From Methylomonas methanica MC09 (GTDB taxonomy: Bacteria > Pseudomonadota > Gammaproteobacteria > Methylococcales > Methylomonadaceae): 64,000 bases of DNA. The notes under the pieces are model-generated. The model did not search any database. It worked only from the letters and a program-made list of their open reading frames with translations, and was not told the DNA's origin. Shown in pieces: positions 49,651-57,301 of this stretch (position 1 is its first letter; each line of letters starts with the position of its first letter). A program made the position numbers and the translations under genes. Location: the NCBI RefSeq assembly GCF_000214665.1, contig NC_015572.1:4216001-4280000 (forward strand), given 5' to 3'.

Positions 49651-50133
49651 ATGCCATCATTCGATATCGTTTCCGAACTGGACAGTCACGAAGTGACCAA
49701 CGCCGTTGATCAGGCCAACAAAGAAGTCGCCACCCGCTTCGATTTCAAAGGCAGCAATGCCAGCTTCGAGCAACAGGACGACAGCATCGTCATGAAAGCC
49801 GAATCGACCTTTCAGCTACAGCAAATGCTGCCGATTCTGTACGCCAAAATGGGCAAACGCGGCATCGACATCGCTTGCCTGGAAAGCGGTAAGATTCAAG
49901 ACACCGGCAAAACCGCCCAGCAATCCATCGCCTTGAAACAGGGCATAGAAAGCGATATGGCGAAAAAAATCGTCAAACTGATTAAAGATAAAAAGCTGAA
50001 AGTACAAACCGCCATCAATGGCGACAAATTACGCGTTACCGGCAAAAAGCGCGACGATTTACAGGAAGTAATTCAAATACTGCGCGGCGAAGATCTGGGC
50101 CAACCGCTGCAATTCAATAACTTCCGCGATTAA
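49651..50133 (+). CDS. yajQ: YajQ-family nucleotide-binding protein
   Basis: 160 residues beginning MPSFDIVSELDSHEVTNAVD, the standard YajQ start. The frame is open 35 codons further upstream but those residues are not part of the family. RFDFKGSNASFEQQDDSIVM and the C-terminal KLKVQTAINGDKLRVTGKKR are conserved. YajQ homologues bind RNA or nucleotides, and some act as c-di-GMP effectors. Whether this one does is not known. Followed by a clear terminator. Confidence 0.95.
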   Translation: MPSFDIVSELDSHEVTNAVDQANKEVATRFDFKGSNASFEQQDDSIVMKAESTFQLQQMLPILYAKMGKRGIDIACLESGKIQDTGKTAQQSIALKQGIESDMAKKIVKLIKDKKLKVQTAINGDKLRVTGKKRDDLQEVIQILRGEDLGQPLQFNNFRD

Positions 50134-50154
50134 GTCCCGGCCCGCTACATTTTG

Positions 50155-50195
50155 ACCGGCGCTGCAGCGCATTCCGCTGCGCCGGTTTTATTTTT
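50155..50195 (+). terminator. Intrinsic terminator after yajQ
   Basis: Stem ACCGGCGC...AGCG / CGCTGCGCCGGT (twelve pairs with a three-base bulge, loop CATTC) followed by TTTATTTTT, 21 bases after the yajQ stop codon. Confidence 0.88.
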
Positions 50196-50217
50196 CCAAC
50201 CGTATCCCATTACCTGC

Positions 50218-51519
50218 ATGACTGTTTTCGATAACCGCCTGGGGCTGCAGCGCGCCCAACAACTCAACCGGGATTGCCATTGCCTGTCGCTGGACCGGCG
50301 ACAATTGCGGCAGGCGTTATCGGTGCAACCGCAAGGCGACAGTCTTTGCCGGATGATCTGCGAAGACCGGCCGCACATGATTTCGGACGTGGCCGTCTTC
50401 GTCGCGGAAACCAACCTGCAAAAACAGCGCGACATCATAAATGCCATCGAAAGCGTCATAGCGCTACCGGCCTATCAGGAACGCGCGCTGGCCTATGCGC
50501 CGCCATCGGCCCGCTTTCAGCCCAAGGCCCGCGGCGTGTTCCTGGGATACGACTTTCACCTGGACGACGACGGGCCGAAGTTAATCGAGATCAACACCAA
50601 TGCCGGCGGCGCTTTGATCAACCTGTTACTGACCAAAGCCCACACCGCCTGCGAAAGTTGCCCTTGCCAACTGGACTTTTCAAGCAGTGCCCAGGACGCC
50701 GAACAAGCCATTATCGACATGTTTTATGCCGAATGGCGCCTGGAAGGTCATCGGCAACCCTTGCAAACCATCGCCATCGTCGACGAAGATCCAAACCAAC
50801 AATATATGTTGCCGGAGTTCTTGCTGTTTCAAAATCTATTCGCAAAACACGGCTTACGCGCACTGATATGCGACCCGGAGGAACTGACGCTCCGCGACGG
50901 CAAACTATGGCATGGCGACACGGCTATCGACTTGGTCTACAACCGCCTGACCGATTTCGGCTTGGAACTGCCGGCGCAACAAACGCTGTTGCAGGCTTAT
51001 TTGGCGAGCGCAGTCGTCGTGACGCCGCATCCCAGAAATCATGCCTTATATGCAGACAAACGCAATCTGGCCCTGCTGACCGACCCCGAGGCCTTGCTGG
51101 CCATGGAGGTAGACCCGGCAACCCAAAACATGTTGTTGCAAGGCATCGCCAAAACCACGCGGGTTGAAGACCGGCACGCCGACGATCTTTGGCGGCAGCG
51201 CAAACAGTTGTTCTTCAAACCGGCCAAAGGCTACGGCAGCAAGGCCGCCTATCGCGGCGACAAACTCACCCGGCGAGTGTTTGGCGAGATATTACAAACC
51301 GATTACGTCGCGCAAACCCTGGTACAACCCAGCGAACGGCAATTGCAAATCGGCGATCAACCGGTCGAATTGAAACTGGACTTGCGCCACTATGTCTACC
51401 ACGGCCAAACCCAAACCGTTTGCGCCCGCCTTTATCAGGGCCAAACCACCAACTTCCGCACCCCCGGCGGCGGCTTTGCCCAAGTCGTAGTGGTACCGCA
51501 AACCGCGAAATTTGCTTAG
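50218..51519 (+). CDS. Orphan ATP-grasp-like protein
   Basis: 433 residues from the ATG at 50218 (MTVFDNRLGLQRAQQLN). Not recognised as a named enzyme. Features resembling ATP-grasp ligases are KLIEINTNAGGALINLL (metal/ATP site), FFKPAKGYGSKAAYRGDKL (flexible glycine-rich grasp loop), DYVAQTLVQPSERQ and a late VELKLDLRHYVY strand. The order suggests a carboxylate-amine ligase of the glutathione-synthetase type. A CESCPC cluster near residue 145 is unusual. No obvious substrate genes flank it, and the terminator after yajQ makes it a separate unit. Confidence 0.6.
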   Translation: MTVFDNRLGLQRAQQLNRDCHCLSLDRRQLRQALSVQPQGDSLCRMICEDRPHMISDVAVFVAETNLQKQRDIINAIESVIALPAYQERALAYAPPSARFQPKARGVFLGYDFHLDDDGPKLIEINTNAGGALINLLLTKAHTACESCPCQLDFSSSAQDAEQAIIDMFYAEWRLEGHRQPLQTIAIVDEDPNQQYMLPEFLLFQNLFAKHGLRALICDPEELTLRDGKLWHGDTAIDLVYNRLTDFGLELPAQQTLLQAYLASAVVVTPHPRNHALYADKRNLALLTDPEALLAMEVDPATQNMLLQGIAKTTRVEDRHADDLWRQRKQLFFKPAKGYGSKAAYRGDKLTRRVFGEILQTDYVAQTLVQPSERQLQIGDQPVELKLDLRHYVYHGQTQTVCARLYQGQTTNFRTPGGGFAQVVVVPQTAKFA

Positions 51520-51732
51520 GCGATTGTCGGTGCACGCAATTAGTGTATTCAAAGCCAGCGATTAATAAAGACGATTTTTCCGGCAAATTAAAGCGTCCGT
51601 CCGTAAAGATTTTCGCCCACCCCTTGAGCGAAATTCGGGATTCCATTGTCACGGTTATCGCCTTCGACGTCAGCTCGACTTTGACAAAGGTCCTTTGCTT
51701 TCCCTTCTGTCACAGTTGCGTTTCAAACTCGG

Positions 51733-52056
51733 CTAATTGTTTTTGTCTTCCTCGCCCAACCGAGACCCAATCTGATTGCCGATGAACCCACCAATCAGTG
51801 CACCAATTAGCACGCCTTGCGCACCGCCAACTTGAGAACCAAACGCCGCGCCTGCCATGACGCCTGCTGCGGCGCCTTGCAGTTGTGTAGCGCCAGCTGC
51901 AGCACCTTGCAAATGTTTGGATATGTCGTTGTTAGAGCAGCCCGTAGCGACAAGTACCGCAAGTACTGCAGCTAGATACCGCTTATTTTGGGCGTAGAGG
52001 CCATTTCTAAATACCCTGCTGGTCAGGATTGGAACCACTTTATTTCGATTTTTCAT
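51733..52056 (-). CDS. Small glycine-zipper lipoprotein
   Basis: 107 residues. An N-terminal hydrophobic segment with lipobox LAVLVATGCSNND (Cys about 40 from this start; a later start is possible). Then alanine/glycine-rich helices (QLQGAAAGVMAGAAFGSQVG, GVLIGALIGGFIGNQIGSRL) typical of glycine-zipper 2TM domains that oligomerise in the outer membrane, as in SlyB/OsmB-like proteins. The preceding 213 bases (51520-51732) after the ATP-grasp gene hold nothing I can name. Confidence 0.75.
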   Translation of the reverse strand: MKNRNKVVPILTSRVFRNGLYAQNKRYLAAVLAVLVATGCSNNDISKHLQGAAAGATQLQGAAAGVMAGAAFGSQVGGAQGVLIGALIGGFIGNQIGSRLGEEDKNN

Positions 52057-52221
52057 AGGTTTTTATTTTTAGCCGATGTTTACGCTGCCGCTCATTTGCC
52101 CAGCCGATTTGGCGCGCAGTTGCCACAAATGCAAGTTGTGACGGGTTACAAGCCAATTCAGCAAAAGGTCTTGAGGCGATGCGACTCTAACACTCTGAAT
52201 GTCAACTTCTCTTTACACCCG

Positions 52222-52237
52222 CGTGATGCGCATCACG
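52222..52237. repeat. Perfect 16-bp palindrome
   Basis: CGTGATGCGCATCACG is a perfect inverted repeat, the only notable element in the 353-base gap between the glycine-zipper gene and the vapB remnant. It has the size of a repressor operator, and TTGTTT/TTAAGATATGACT promoter-like sequence follows, but no link to a regulator can be shown. Confidence 0.35.
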
Positions 52238-52409
52238 TTTCTTGTTGTTTTTTCTTAAGATATGACTGCATGTCATTGAAAATAACGTTGATTCAGTGCA
52301 TAACCTTGTTTAAAAAAATGCTTTGCTGGTGCGGATCGCAAAATGATTGCCCCTCGCTATCCTTGTGACCTTAAAATTGCACAGCCCTTTCGGATATACA
52401 GAGCCGCTT

Positions 52410-52641
52410 ATGGAACAATCCCCCGTTTCTATAAGCCAAAAAGCCAAGCCATTCGTTTACCCAAGGCCGTTGCCTTACCGAACTCGGTGAAGACAGTCGA
52501 GATCGTCGAGTGGGGCCATGCGCGCTTGATCGCTCCGGCCGGCAAACTTTGGGGTAGCTGGTGTGACGGGCCTGGCCCAGCGACGATTTAATGCGTGAGT
52601 GCGATCAGCCCGAAGCGCAGCACGGGGAACCGCTTTTTTGA
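52410..52641 (+). pseudogene. Decayed VapB-type antitoxin
   Basis: Translating all three frames gives the pieces of a VapB antitoxin. ATG GAA CAA starts in one frame. The body KSQAIRLPKAVALPNSVKTV...HARLIAPAGKLWGSWCDGPG is in the next. The tail DDLMRECDQPEAQHGEPLF with TGA is in a third. At least two frameshifts are needed, one near the C-run at 52418-52424 and one near 52580. Normal VapB proteins are about 75 residues with the same motif order, so this is a broken copy rather than a new gene. Confidence 0.8.
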
Positions 52642-52646
52642 AATAC

Positions 52647-53028
52647 ATGCTGGATGCCACTAGGGTGACTCAGGTCATCAAAAACCGTCGGCAATAGGTG
52701 CGCGGACAGTTCAATCCCCACTCCGGACAACAGGGTATTTCGGCGGTTACCTTGGGCGAATTGATTTACTCTGCAGAGAAACGCTCGCGGCCGGAACGAA
52801 ATTTGAACGACATTGAATGCTCGACTGGATGTATTGCCTTTTGCGGATGCAGCGACCAGTCTACTTCGGCGCATTCGCACCGAGCAGGCCAAGAACGGCC
52901 TACCTATCGGCAGTTACGATTTGATAATTGCCGGCCATGCGCCATTGTTTGGGATTGATACAGCAACCAACAATCTGCGGGAATTTCAACGTGTTCCAGG
53001 GCTACGCCTGGAAAACTGGATTGAATAG
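52647..53028 (+). pseudogene. Decayed VapC-type PIN-domain toxin
   Basis: Six bases after the vapB remnant. The frame starts MLDATRVTQVIKNRRQ and then meets TAG. GISAVTLGELIYSAEKRSRP (PIN glutamate in TLGEL) continues in a second frame. ARLDVLPFADAATS, PIGSYDLIIAGHA (PIN aspartate) and the end TNNLREFQRVPGLRLENW are in a third, ending with TAG at 53026-53028. A stop codon and two or more frameshifts make it non-functional. Intact VapC proteins are about 130 residues with this order. Confidence 0.85.
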
Positions 53029-53037
53029 GACATTATT

Positions 53038-53691
53038 TTGCCTTTATTCGAATTTGCCGAATTCATTCGAAGCCGAGCCGATGCGCAAGGATTAAGTATG
53101 ACGGAGCTTGCCCGTAAGACAGGAATTTCCCGGCAAGCCTTGTATGGAATTTTAGATGGTTCTTCCGGCCAGGCGAAGGTATCGACGCTGATTTCCTTGG
53201 CAAGTGCATTAAAGGTGCATCCGGTGGTTTTGTTTCGACATCTATTGCACCAATTGGAGCTACCGAAGTTTTCGACTACCGGCGCGAAATACCAATTCGA
53301 CGCCAGCGGTTTCGTGACGGAAACGGTGCCGGATCATTCCTCGGTCACGACAGGGCAGATATTTTGTAAAACCTGGGAAATTCAGAATATCGGCCATGTA
53401 ACTTGGCAAAATCGCAAGTTGCTGTGCGTGGATCGGCCGGCGTCTTCTCCGCGCATCATTGACGGCGTCCAGCCGCCACTCTATTCAGAGCGGTGCCTGA
53501 CGCCGCTCCAAACCAGTATTGATATTCCGGAAACCTTACCGGGCGACACGGTGTTACTGAGCGTACAGTTTAAAGCGCCATCTTATCCTTGCAGCATTAT
53601 TTCTTACTGGAAAATGGCCGACGAACACGGCGATATTTGTTTCCCGGACTCAGAGGGGTTGTCGTGTTTGGTACGCGTAGTATCGATGTGA
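53038..53691 (+). CDS. XRE-type HTH protein with C-terminal NBR1-Ig-like domain
   Basis: 217 residues from a TTG start preceded by AGGA seven bases upstream. Residues 1-65 are a lambda-repressor-type helix-turn-helix (SMTELARKTGISRQALYGIL). Residues about 95-215 resemble the NBR1/FW Ig-like domain, with the tryptophan pattern FCKTWEIQNIGHVTWQNRKL, ETLPGDTVLLSVQFKAPSYP and SYWKMADEHGDICF. Such HTH plus NBR1-Ig proteins occur in bacteria, with unknown ligands. It is 27 bases upstream of a TonB-dependent receptor gene on the same strand, so control of that gene is likely. Confidence 0.75.
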   Translation: MPLFEFAEFIRSRADAQGLSMTELARKTGISRQALYGILDGSSGQAKVSTLISLASALKVHPVVLFRHLLHQLELPKFSTTGAKYQFDASGFVTETVPDHSSVTTGQIFCKTWEIQNIGHVTWQNRKLLCVDRPASSPRIIDGVQPPLYSERCLTPLQTSIDIPETLPGDTVLLSVQFKAPSYPCSIISYWKMADEHGDICFPDSEGLSCLVRVVSM

Positions 53692-53718
53692 CAGCGAATT
53701 GCAGACAATTTTAACCGC

Positions 53719-55782
53719 TTGAAACCGCCTTCCTTGATTTTGAATATAAAAAAACCGCCACTGTTTATGCTCTGCGTATTCGCGTCCCACTCTGTATATG
53801 CCGACCCTATGCCAAATATTTTGGAAGACATTGTGGTGACCGAAACGGCAAACTCCGCTTATTTGAGCGAAAGGTCCGGCAGCGTGACACGCACCTCCGC
53901 GCCGATATTATCAACGCCTTATTCTGTTGGTGTCGTCAATCAGCCTTTGCTGCAAGACAGCTTGAGTTATCGTTTGGAAGACGTTGCGCAATTTGTCAGC
54001 GGCGTACAAGCCAGTTCCGCCGATTCCGGATTTAATACGGATTTGCGGATACGCGGATTTACCACTGGCGGTAGTGCTTATCTGGATGGGGTATTGGATA
54101 ACCAGCGCTTTCAAGTGCGGGATCTGGCGTTGATCGAACGAGTGGATATTCTGAAAGGTCATTCCTCGGTACTGTACGGTTCAGGTTCGCCGGGCGGGAC
54201 GGTGAATTATGTGACTAAAAAACCGCAGGCACGCGTTGCGCACCAGTTAAGTTTCGCGACCGGGAGTTATGATTTCAACCGGTTGGTAGCAGACAGCACT
54301 GGCCCCCTAAATGCCGACAAGACCTTGTTGTATCGTGTGATAGCGACCGGGCAACTTAGTAACAGTTTTATGGAAAACGTCACTAACGATAGAGCCACGA
54401 TTGCGCCGTCATTGACCTGGCTATATGCCGAGGGCGGAGTATTGAATCTCGGGTTTGAATACGGTTATCAGAATCAGCCTTATCGGTTCGATAATGTGTA
54501 TACACAAAACCGGGTGGTATTCGATCAATCCTATGTCGACCCGCGTGCCCGTTCGGATCGGCACTATTGGCGATTCAGCACTGCGCTGGATCAGCAATTG
54601 TCTAAAACCTGGTCGTTGCATTTTGCCAGCCATTACTTTCATGTCGAGCGCGACGACGTATTGCTGGGGTTTTTTACCTTCGTCACACCGACCACCGTCA
54701 GCGGCTATTACCGGGACATTCACGACCATTACGATCAATACAGCCTACGTGGGGAAGTGCATGGTGAATTTGAAGCCTTGGGTAAGCATCATTGGATCAG
54801 CGGCGTGGAACGCAATGATGCAAACGACAGATTGCACAGCCGGCGGCGCATCGGCGGCTTTACCTTGAATGTGTTCAATCCGGACTTTAATCACCCCTTA
54901 CCCAGCGCTACCCGGCTGGATACGGGATTTAAACAGGTGGAATACGGTTTTTACAGCAACGACCAAGTTGATTTAAATGACTATTGGCACGTGTCCGGCG
55001 GTTTGCGTTATAGCCTGTTTGATAATGACAGCAGCAGAAACGACGTATCGACCAATCTCAATCAACAAGGGGCGATGACCTATAGTGGCGGCGTGTCGTT
55101 TACCCCATTACCGGATTTGGCGGGGTATTACGGCTACAGCCAGTCTTTTCAAGCCAATACCGCGACAGATCATAATTTGCAGGTTTTACCCGCCAAACAA
55201 GGCGAATTGCACGAAGTGGGTGTCAAAACTCAATGGCTCGATAAGCGTTTGGGGATTAATGCGGCTGTCTATCGTTTGCAACAAAGCAATTTACCAGGGC
55301 GTGATCCTGTCGATCCGGATTACAGTGTCGCCATTGGTAAAATTCACAGTCATGGCTTTGAATTCGAAAGCGTTGGACAAATTACGCAACGCCTGCAGCT
55401 ATTGGCTAACTACAGCTGGATAGAAGCCAAATTCGGCGGCGGCACCGCTTTAAAAGGCAACACGTTCAGAAGTACGCCCAAACATAGCAGCAGCGCATGG
55501 GCGATGTATGAATTGCCTTTGGCACTGCCCGGAAGGCTACATTTAGGCGGCGGGTTGACCTATGTCGGGCGCCGGTTTGGTGACGATGCGAACAGCTTCA
55601 AGGTGCCGGGTTATGTTCGAACCGACCTGTCTGCACATTATCAGATCGATAAGCTTGATTTTCGCATCAAGGTCGAGAATTTATTCGATAAGCGCTATGT
55701 CAGCAGCTCAATTTACGACGATACCGTTATACAGGGAAATCGCTTGCTGTTTCAGTTTTTAGCCAGTATACGATTTGATTGA
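53719..55782 (+). CDS. TonB-dependent outer-membrane receptor (siderophore type)
   Basis: 687 residues from a TTG start; an ATG at 53767 would leave a short but still usable signal peptide. The signal sequence ends ...ASHSVYADPMPN. A TonB box LEDIVVTET follows, then the plug domain (TPYSVGVVNQPLLQDSL, RIRGFTTGGSAYLDGVLDNQ, RVDILKGHSSVLYGSGSPGG, VNYVTKKP). A 22-strand barrel ends RLLFQFLASIRFD. The plug motifs are those of ferric-siderophore receptors, but the ligand is not predictable and no siderophore genes are present. Confidence 0.9.
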   Translation: MKPPSLILNIKKPPLFMLCVFASHSVYADPMPNILEDIVVTETANSAYLSERSGSVTRTSAPILSTPYSVGVVNQPLLQDSLSYRLEDVAQFVSGVQASSADSGFNTDLRIRGFTTGGSAYLDGVLDNQRFQVRDLALIERVDILKGHSSVLYGSGSPGGTVNYVTKKPQARVAHQLSFATGSYDFNRLVADSTGPLNADKTLLYRVIATGQLSNSFMENVTNDRATIAPSLTWLYAEGGVLNLGFEYGYQNQPYRFDNVYTQNRVVFDQSYVDPRARSDRHYWRFSTALDQQLSKTWSLHFASHYFHVERDDVLLGFFTFVTPTTVSGYYRDIHDHYDQYSLRGEVHGEFEALGKHHWISGVERNDANDRLHSRRRIGGFTLNVFNPDFNHPLPSATRLDTGFKQVEYGFYSNDQVDLNDYWHVSGGLRYSLFDNDSSRNDVSTNLNQQGAMTYSGGVSFTPLPDLAGYYGYSQSFQANTATDHNLQVLPAKQGELHEVGVKTQWLDKRLGINAAVYRLQQSNLPGRDPVDPDYSVAIGKIHSHGFEFESVGQITQRLQLLANYSWIEAKFGGGTALKGNTFRSTPKHSSSAWAMYELPLALPGRLHLGGGLTYVGRRFGDDANSFKVPGYVRTDLSAHYQIDKLDFRIKVENLFDKRYVSSSIYDDTVIQGNRLLFQFLASIRFD

Positions 55783-55923
55783 ATATCAAGATATCATCCG
55801 GGGCAAAATCATTATCCGAAGTCTGCTCCAGGAAACCGCTGAATATTCAGGATCAAAGTAACATTTATGTTTCATCAAAATTCCACTGTCTTGACCTTCC
55901 CGGCTTTCTTGCCGTGACGCGTT

Positions 55924-55930
55924 GTTGGGT
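55924..55930 (-). other. Degenerate attC-like core after the VOC cassette
   Basis: The minus strand reads ACCCAAC (fits the R'' core RYYYAAC) six bases after the VOC stop codon. No matching GTTRRRY partner is found in the remaining bases up to the TonB-receptor gene. I read it as the left, damaged end of the cassette row. The 55783-55935 gap also contains the 12-bp palindrome CTGAATATTCAG at 55839-55850. Confidence 0.4.
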
Positions 55931-55935
55931 TCAGG

Positions 55936-56301
55936 TTATATATTAGTACGTTCATTGAACAGAATTCTGTTCGAAAACGGATCTATCACTTCGAACACCC
56001 TATCGCCCCAAGGTGCAGTCGTGATTTCTGGCCGAGAGTATCTGTAACCTCGTGAAGTAATTTCTCGGTGTAGAGCGTCAAGCTCATCAGTATTGACGAA
56101 AGTTTTTGACCCCGGCGTACAATCTCCTGAGTGCTCGCTGAGGTGAAGAAGCAAATTACCTTTAGAAACCTGCATGTAGATAGGGAAGCTCGACTCGAAA
56201 CGATGCTCCCAATCCAGGGACATACCAAGAAACTCCAAATAGAATTCTTTGGCCTTGGCTTCATCGAAGATTCGGATAATAGGGATGGCTTGAAATTGCA
56301 T
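55936..56301 (-). CDS. VOC-superfamily protein (bleomycin-resistance/glyoxalase-like), cassette-borne
   Basis: 121 residues of the vicinal-oxygen-chelate fold: MQFQAIPIIRIFDEAKAKEF, YLEFLGMSLDWEHRFE and a second half with APWGDRVFEVIDPFSNRILF. The family includes antibiotic-sequestering Ble proteins and glyoxalases. No substrate can be named. It lies on the minus strand directly after an attC-like site (56317-56376) with AAGGAG before the ATG, the arrangement of an integron gene cassette. VOC proteins are common cassette cargo. Confidence 0.85.
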   Translation of the reverse strand: MQFQAIPIIRIFDEAKAKEFYLEFLGMSLDWEHRFESSFPIYMQVSKGNLLLHLSEHSGDCTPGSKTFVNTDELDALHREITSRGYRYSRPEITTAPWGDRVFEVIDPFSNRILFNERTNI

Positions 56302-56316
56302 CCATGCTCTCCTTAG

Positions 56317-56376
56317 GCATAACGTTGAGCATAACCCGCGTAGCGTAGCGGAGTCGGGTTGATGCGATGGTTAGGT
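56317..56376 (-). mobile_element. attC-like recombination site A
   Basis: Sixty bases on the minus strand run from ACCTAAC (R'', fits RYYYAAC, containing the stop codon of the upstream gene) to GTTATGC (R', one base off GTTRRRY). Inside are complementary arms GCATCAACCCG and CGGGTTATGC with one unpaired C, the extrahelical base that attC hairpins use for strand choice. The site sits exactly between two minus-strand genes. Confidence 0.75.
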
Positions 56377-56592
56377 TTGTTCATCGTGATGATGAAGCAC
56401 TGTTGGCACGTCTTCGCAGTTTTTAAGTAAAGCATATTTTCCCTGGGATTTTCCAACCAATGAAATTGGAAGTGATGTTTCACCGTCATCAATGGAAATT
56501 CGAACTTCCATGTTTTGGTTCTCAAATGTCCGAAGCTCCTCAATTAACTGAGCGACCGTCTTACCCCTACTTGTCCATTCTGGATTGGCCAT
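56371..56592 (-). CDS. Cassette-borne small protein of unknown function
   Basis: 73 residues, MANPEWTSRGKTVAQLIEEL then RTFENQNMEVRISIDDGETS and ending DVPTVLHHHDEQT. Not assigned to a family. It looks like a compact alpha/beta protein with an acidic middle. Its TAA stop codon lies inside the R'' core of attC-like site A, and its start is 10 bases after the R' core of site B, so the gene fills one cassette almost completely, as is normal for integron cassettes. Confidence 0.75.
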   Translation of the reverse strand: MANPEWTSRGKTVAQLIEELRTFENQNMEVRISIDDGETSLPISLVGKSQGKYALLKNCEDVPTVLHHHDEQT

Positions 56593-56602
56593 AATTGCTG
56601 AA

Positions 56603-56665
56603 ACCTAACGTATAGCTAAGGGGCGGGCGCGATAGCGACCGTCCCGCTTGAGTGCCATGTTATGC
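56603..56665 (-). mobile_element. attC-like recombination site B
   Basis: Sixty-three bases on the minus strand from GCATAAC (R'') to GTTAGGT (R', exact match to GTTRRRY). The inner arms ACTCAAGCGGGACGG and CCGCCCCTTAGCT are complementary apart from two mismatches and one extra C. The length, core boxes and CAAGCGGG arm are like known attC sites of environmental cassettes. Confidence 0.8.
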
Positions 56666-56669
56666 GTAT

Positions 56670-57230
56670 TCATAAGTTGCGAGCTTCTGTCCATAGCCGC
56701 TCTTTTCCCACCTGCCTGTACCAACTCTCAAATTTAGAGCGGTACTGCTCAAAAGGGTCGGATAGCTTTTGACGGGGATCTTCGCTGAGAGAGTACGCCA
56801 TGCCCTCCATGAACCATTTGGGTTCACGCCATGCTTTTATCATGCCCAGTTTTTCATTCTGAAGGTGGTGAATCATTTCATGGCGAACATAGTATGGCTT
56901 CCATGCACGAGGGCTGATAACAATACCAAAAGTACCAATAGTTGCAGCTGAACGCTTTCCCAACCCGAAGGATTGAAAGCATGCGTCGGAGTTGCAGAAA
57001 ATGACGCGGGGTTTATTCTCGATTGACCCAACAGATAAATCAACAAAATGCAAAGCCTCATCGTACAGCTTGGCAGCTTCCTGATATCGGGACACATCAT
57101 CTGTACACATTGTGTCATTGAGGCAGGAAACCCCAGCCAGTTGAGGTGCGACAATTCGAACGGGCTTAACGAATGCCCAAGCAGCGATGGGGATGAAAAG
57201 CATGCCGATAAGCAATAGACGTTTCAACAT
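56670..57230 (-). CDS. Secreted HExxH putative metallopeptidase, cassette-borne
   Basis: 186 residues with a signal peptide (MLKRLLLIGMLFIPIAAWAF). The zinc motif is HEMIH in VRHEMIHHLQNEKLGM, followed 21 residues later by WFMEGMAYSLSED, where the glutamate could be the third ligand of a gluzincin-type peptidase (peptidase MA-like). Two cysteine pairs in the N-terminal half could form disulfides. Its stop codon (TGA) is five bases from attC-like site B, and AGGAGG lies before its ATG, so it is the right-hand cassette of the row. Substrate unknown. Confidence 0.75.
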   Translation of the reverse strand: MLKRLLLIGMLFIPIAAWAFVKPVRIVAPQLAGVSCLNDTMCTDDVSRYQEAAKLYDEALHFVDLSVGSIENKPRVIFCNSDACFQSFGLGKRSAATIGTFGIVISPRAWKPYYVRHEMIHHLQNEKLGMIKAWREPKWFMEGMAYSLSEDPRQKLSDPFEQYRSKFESWYRQVGKERLWTEARNL

Positions 57231-57246
57231 ATGAACCTCCTAAGAT

Positions 57247-57301
57247 GCATAACAAGTTATTAAGCTGTTAACAGTACATCTACCTAAAAATGCTGTTCGG
57301 C
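57247..57301 (-). other. Possible degenerate attC site C or array edge
   Basis: A core GTTATGC (complement of 57247-57253), identical to that of site A, lies 16 bases before the ATG of the HExxH gene, and the adjacent AACAGCTTAATAACTTGTT is partly self-complementary. A convincing RYYYAAC partner is missing; GCCGAAC at 57295-57301 is the nearest candidate. It could be a decayed attC or the old array boundary. Confidence 0.4.
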
